DNA of 8,203 nt from positions 1-8,203 of the forward strand of contig DAOVTU010000105.1 of the NCBI GenBank assembly GCA_030632925.1. The letters run 5' to 3'. Below, piece by piece: positions 6,141 to 8,203 of this stretch; the stretch's first letter is position 1, and each line of letters opens with the position of its first letter. Position numbers and translations under genes: made by a program. This DNA comes from Candidatus Krumholzibacteriia bacterium (lineage in GTDB: Bacteria; Krumholzibacteriota; Krumholzibacteriia; LZORAL124-64-63). The notes under the pieces were generated by a model. The model was not told the DNA's origin, searched no databases, and worked only from the letters and a program-made list of their open reading frames with translations.

Positions 6141-8194
6141 GAGTGACCTCCAGGACGGCGAAGGTTACGGGCTCGCCATCCGGCCAGGCCGGTCAGCAAC
6201 AGAACGATACCCAGTGCGCGCCACAACGGATCCAGTGTGCCGCCCTGAGGCAAAGCACCCATCAGGGTCGAGCCGGCGGGCAGGCCGTTGGCCAAGCGGT
6301 GGGAAGCTTCGGGACCATCACTGCTGACGACTTCCTCGACAGCCACGCGACTGGTAAAGCGCGTCACCAGCCCAAAATCCAAACCGGTTTCAACGATGCG
6401 GCCGCGCAAGTCGTCGCGATCGCCACCACCATCGTAGGCCGCCAGCAAGTCGTTGACCTTGAGGTTGGCCCAGCGGACAGCCACGCCTTCGGAGGCGATA
6501 CCTTCGGCCGCGTTCAACGGCAGGGCCAGGTCCTGTCCGGCCCAACGCGCGCGCAGGAACCCTTCCAGATCGGTCCCGGCAGGAAAGCGGCCCGACCACA
6601 GCGTCAGTTCGCCACTGAAAGGCGCGCCCAGGCGGGCCGGATAGCCTTCAGGTTTCTGACCACCGGAAGCCCAGTCCAGATACGGGTCGACCAACTGGGG
6701 CCGGGCAATACGTGTCAGGAATGAGGTCAGCCGCGCAGCATCGCCACCGTGCCCGGAAACAAAAATGCTGAGGCCCCCACCCTGCCCGGCCAGGCGCCGC
6801 ACCAGATAGCGGTTGGGCGCCATGCCGATGCCCACCACATGCAGGCGAATGTGGCCCAGATGAGCGATGGTCTCGCGCAACAACTGATCTTCGTTGCCCA
6901 CCGCAGCATCGGTCAGCAGGACAATGCGCCGCGCCCGGTCGCCAGGTGCCGAAGCCAGGAAGGCCGTCTGGGCCTGCAATAGCGCCGGATGCAGGGACGT
7001 GCCCCCTTCAGCTCGCAGGCTGCGCACCCAACGGCGGGCATCGCCCAGGGTCGCCGGCGACACGTCCTGGAAATCGCGCTGCCAGAACTGGCTTTGATTG
7101 TTGAAGACCTGGATGTTGAAGCGATCGCCGGGTGCCAGTTCGCCCAAGGCTGTGGTCAACGCTTCCTGCGCCTGCACCAGCGAGGGCCCGTCCATCGAGC
7201 CGGAGATGTCCACCACAAACTGGGTTTCGGTGGGAGGCGTGGGAACTGTTTCAGTTGCCAGGTCGCTGGCCACATCGACACCAGGCACGATCATCACCAA
7301 GGCATAGCGACCCTCAGGGCGGTCTTCATAAAAGATCGCCGGTTGGGCCATCGGCTCGCTCACCGGGCGCCACCGCAGGATAAAATCGCGGTCCGCCGGC
7401 ACTTTGCGGGCCTCGGGGCCGGTCAACCAGTGAACGCCGTTCTGATGCACCGACAACGCGTGCGAAGGGCTCAACAGATCGGCCAACTCCAGCCCCGGAT
7501 TCAGGCGCACATCGATGCTCGCTTGCGGGAAATTCGGGTCATCGCCGCGCACGAACGGCGGGCTGAGAAGCTGGGCGTCCACCGCATGCGGCGATGGCTG
7601 GGCAACGGTTGCCGTATCTGCAGAGTCTGCCTTCTGCCGCACCCAGTTTTCAGGAAAATAGCGCGGCGTGAAAGTCAGCGGCACCACCAATCCAAACCAT
7701 CCGTCTTCATAGCTGGCCTGGTCCAGATATTCCAGCCGCACCGTCACCTTTTCACCGGGACCGATGTTGGCCACTTCGGTGGTGAACAGGTTGGGCCGCT
7801 GGCTTTCGACCAACGCCGCGCGCCGTCCGCTGTCGCGGGCCTCCTGATAAGTGCGGCGGGCCTGGGATTTTTCCTGCACCACCGAAACGATGCGGCGCTC
7901 ACCCACCAGCAACTCCATGGCAAAAACCACTGCGTTCTCCGGCAGCGGAAAAACATAGGTGGCTTCGATCACTTCATCGGTCGGGTTGACGAACTCCTGA
8001 CGAACCACCGCCTTGATCAACGGGCCGGACACATCCAGGCTGATGGACGTGTTTTGGGCCGGCACGCCATAAATCTGTCCGGAATCTGACACGGTCAGTT
8101 CGCCAAATCCGGAGTCGGTGCGAGCGTCGGAATCATTCACCATCATCAAAATCGCGAAGGTCCAGATGAGCAGGTGCGTCATCAGGCGCGGCAA
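6134..8194 (-). CDS. VIT/vWA-domain sortase substrate (marine proteobacterial sortase target-like)
   Basis: This protein of about 686 residues is the presumptive sortase substrate. After an N-terminal hydrophobic signal segment (7-19) comes a VIT domain (about 30-160, with ATYVFPLPENAVV at 78-90). A von Willebrand A domain (about 325-500) follows, with a complete metal-binding MIDAS: D329-I-S331-G-S333, T399 and D429. A conserved VIT/vWA-family segment LVTRFTSRVAVEE lies at 609-621. The C-terminus is a sorting signal: LPQGGT (648-653), a hydrophobic helix (about 657-673) and a basic run (RARNLRR). A second, similar motif, LPAGST, precedes it at 638-643. Such proteins are thought to mediate adhesion or surface interactions; the ligand is unknown. 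The TTG start at 8194 is provisional because the frame stays open to the window edge and no ribosome site is visible. ATG at 8182 is an alternative but would leave a signal peptide with almost no positive charge. The sortase gene overlaps its stop. Confidence 0.92.
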   Translation of the reverse strand: MPRLMTHLLIWTFAILMMVNDSDARTDSGFGELTVSDSGQIYGVPAQNTSISLDVSGPLIKAVVRQEFVNPTDEVIEATYVFPLPENAVVFAMELLVGERRIVSVVQEKSQARRTYQEARDSGRRAALVESQRPNLFTTEVANIGPGEKVTVRLEYLDQASYEDGWFGLVVPLTFTPRYFPENWVRQKADSADTATVAQPSPHAVDAQLLSPPFVRGDDPNFPQASIDVRLNPGLELADLLSPSHALSVHQNGVHWLTGPEARKVPADRDFILRWRPVSEPMAQPAIFYEDRPEGRYALVMIVPGVDVASDLATETVPTPPTETQFVVDISGSMDGPSLVQAQEALTTALGELAPGDRFNIQVFNNQSQFWQRDFQDVSPATLGDARRWVRSLRAEGGTSLHPALLQAQTAFLASAPGDRARRIVLLTDAAVGNEDQLLRETIAHLGHIRLHVVGIGMAPNRYLVRRLAGQGGGLSIFVSGHGGDAARLTSFLTRIARPQLVDPYLDWASGGQKPEGYPARLGAPFSGELTLWSGRFPAGTDLEGFLRARWAGQDLALPLNAAEGIASEGVAVRWANLKVNDLLAAYDGGGDRDDLRGRIVETGLDFGLVTRFTSRVAVEEVVSSDGPEASHRLANGLPAGSTLMGALPQGGTLDPLWRALGIVLLLTGLAGWRARNLRRPGGHSC
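6141..6151 (-). promoter_or_regulatory. Shine-Dalgarno of the sortase gene inside the substrate gene
   Basis: GGAGGT (6151-6146) lies 5 nt before the sortase ATG and at the same time encodes the Gly-Gly of the substrate's last residues (PGGHSC). It is the strongest ribosome site in the window and fixes the sortase start at 6140. Confidence 0.8.
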
Positions 8195-8203
8195 ACGGGA
8201 TGG

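Noticed and set aside
6989..8089. Long + strand open frame of 366 codons opposite the vWA gene
   Set aside because: The product is rich in His, Gln, Arg and Gly without motifs, as expected for the antisense of a GC-rich gene. The opposite strand encodes a clear VIT/vWA protein.

Overview
The window is GC-rich, gene-dense DNA from what looks like a diderm (Gram-negative-type) bacterium. Two predicted outer-membrane barrel proteins with cleavable signal peptides support this, as do a single-pass sortase of the Gram-negative type and an NhaC-type antiporter. A small secreted protein (3607-4224) resembles, from memory, proteins of poorly cultured FCB-like lineages such as Krumholzibacteriota or Eisenbacteria. 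That assignment is tentative: rlmG and the sortase are families known mainly from Proteobacteria.

Layout. On the + strand, positions 2-241 hold the 3' end of a possible thioredoxin-fold gene. It is followed 4 nt later by rlmG (246-1406), a 23S rRNA guanine-N2 methyltransferase. Everything else reads on the - strand, right to left: a VIT/von Willebrand factor A surface protein with a C-terminal sorting signal (6134-8194, start uncertain at the window edge); a class GN-type sortase (5523-6140) overlapping it by 7 nt; a PorV-like outer-membrane barrel protein (4443-5465) with its own candidate promoter and a strong terminator; a small secreted protein (3607-4224); an NhaC-family antiporter (1893-3515); and a small barrel protein (1384-1875) that converges on and overlaps rlmG by 23 bp.

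How the genes work together. The most notable system is the sortase plus its presumptive dedicated substrate, encoded as a translationally coupled pair. The substrate has an intact MIDAS metal site and two LPxGxT-like motifs ten residues apart just before its C-terminal membrane anchor. The barrel gene next to it may be a functional partner at the outer membrane or may be an independent transcription unit. The antiporter and small barrel form a likely two-gene operon with a 17-nt gap. No RNA genes, mobile elements, CRISPR arrays or long repeats were seen, and no stretch over 300 bases lacks a gene. The longest gap (4225-4442) holds a terminator and a gene leader.
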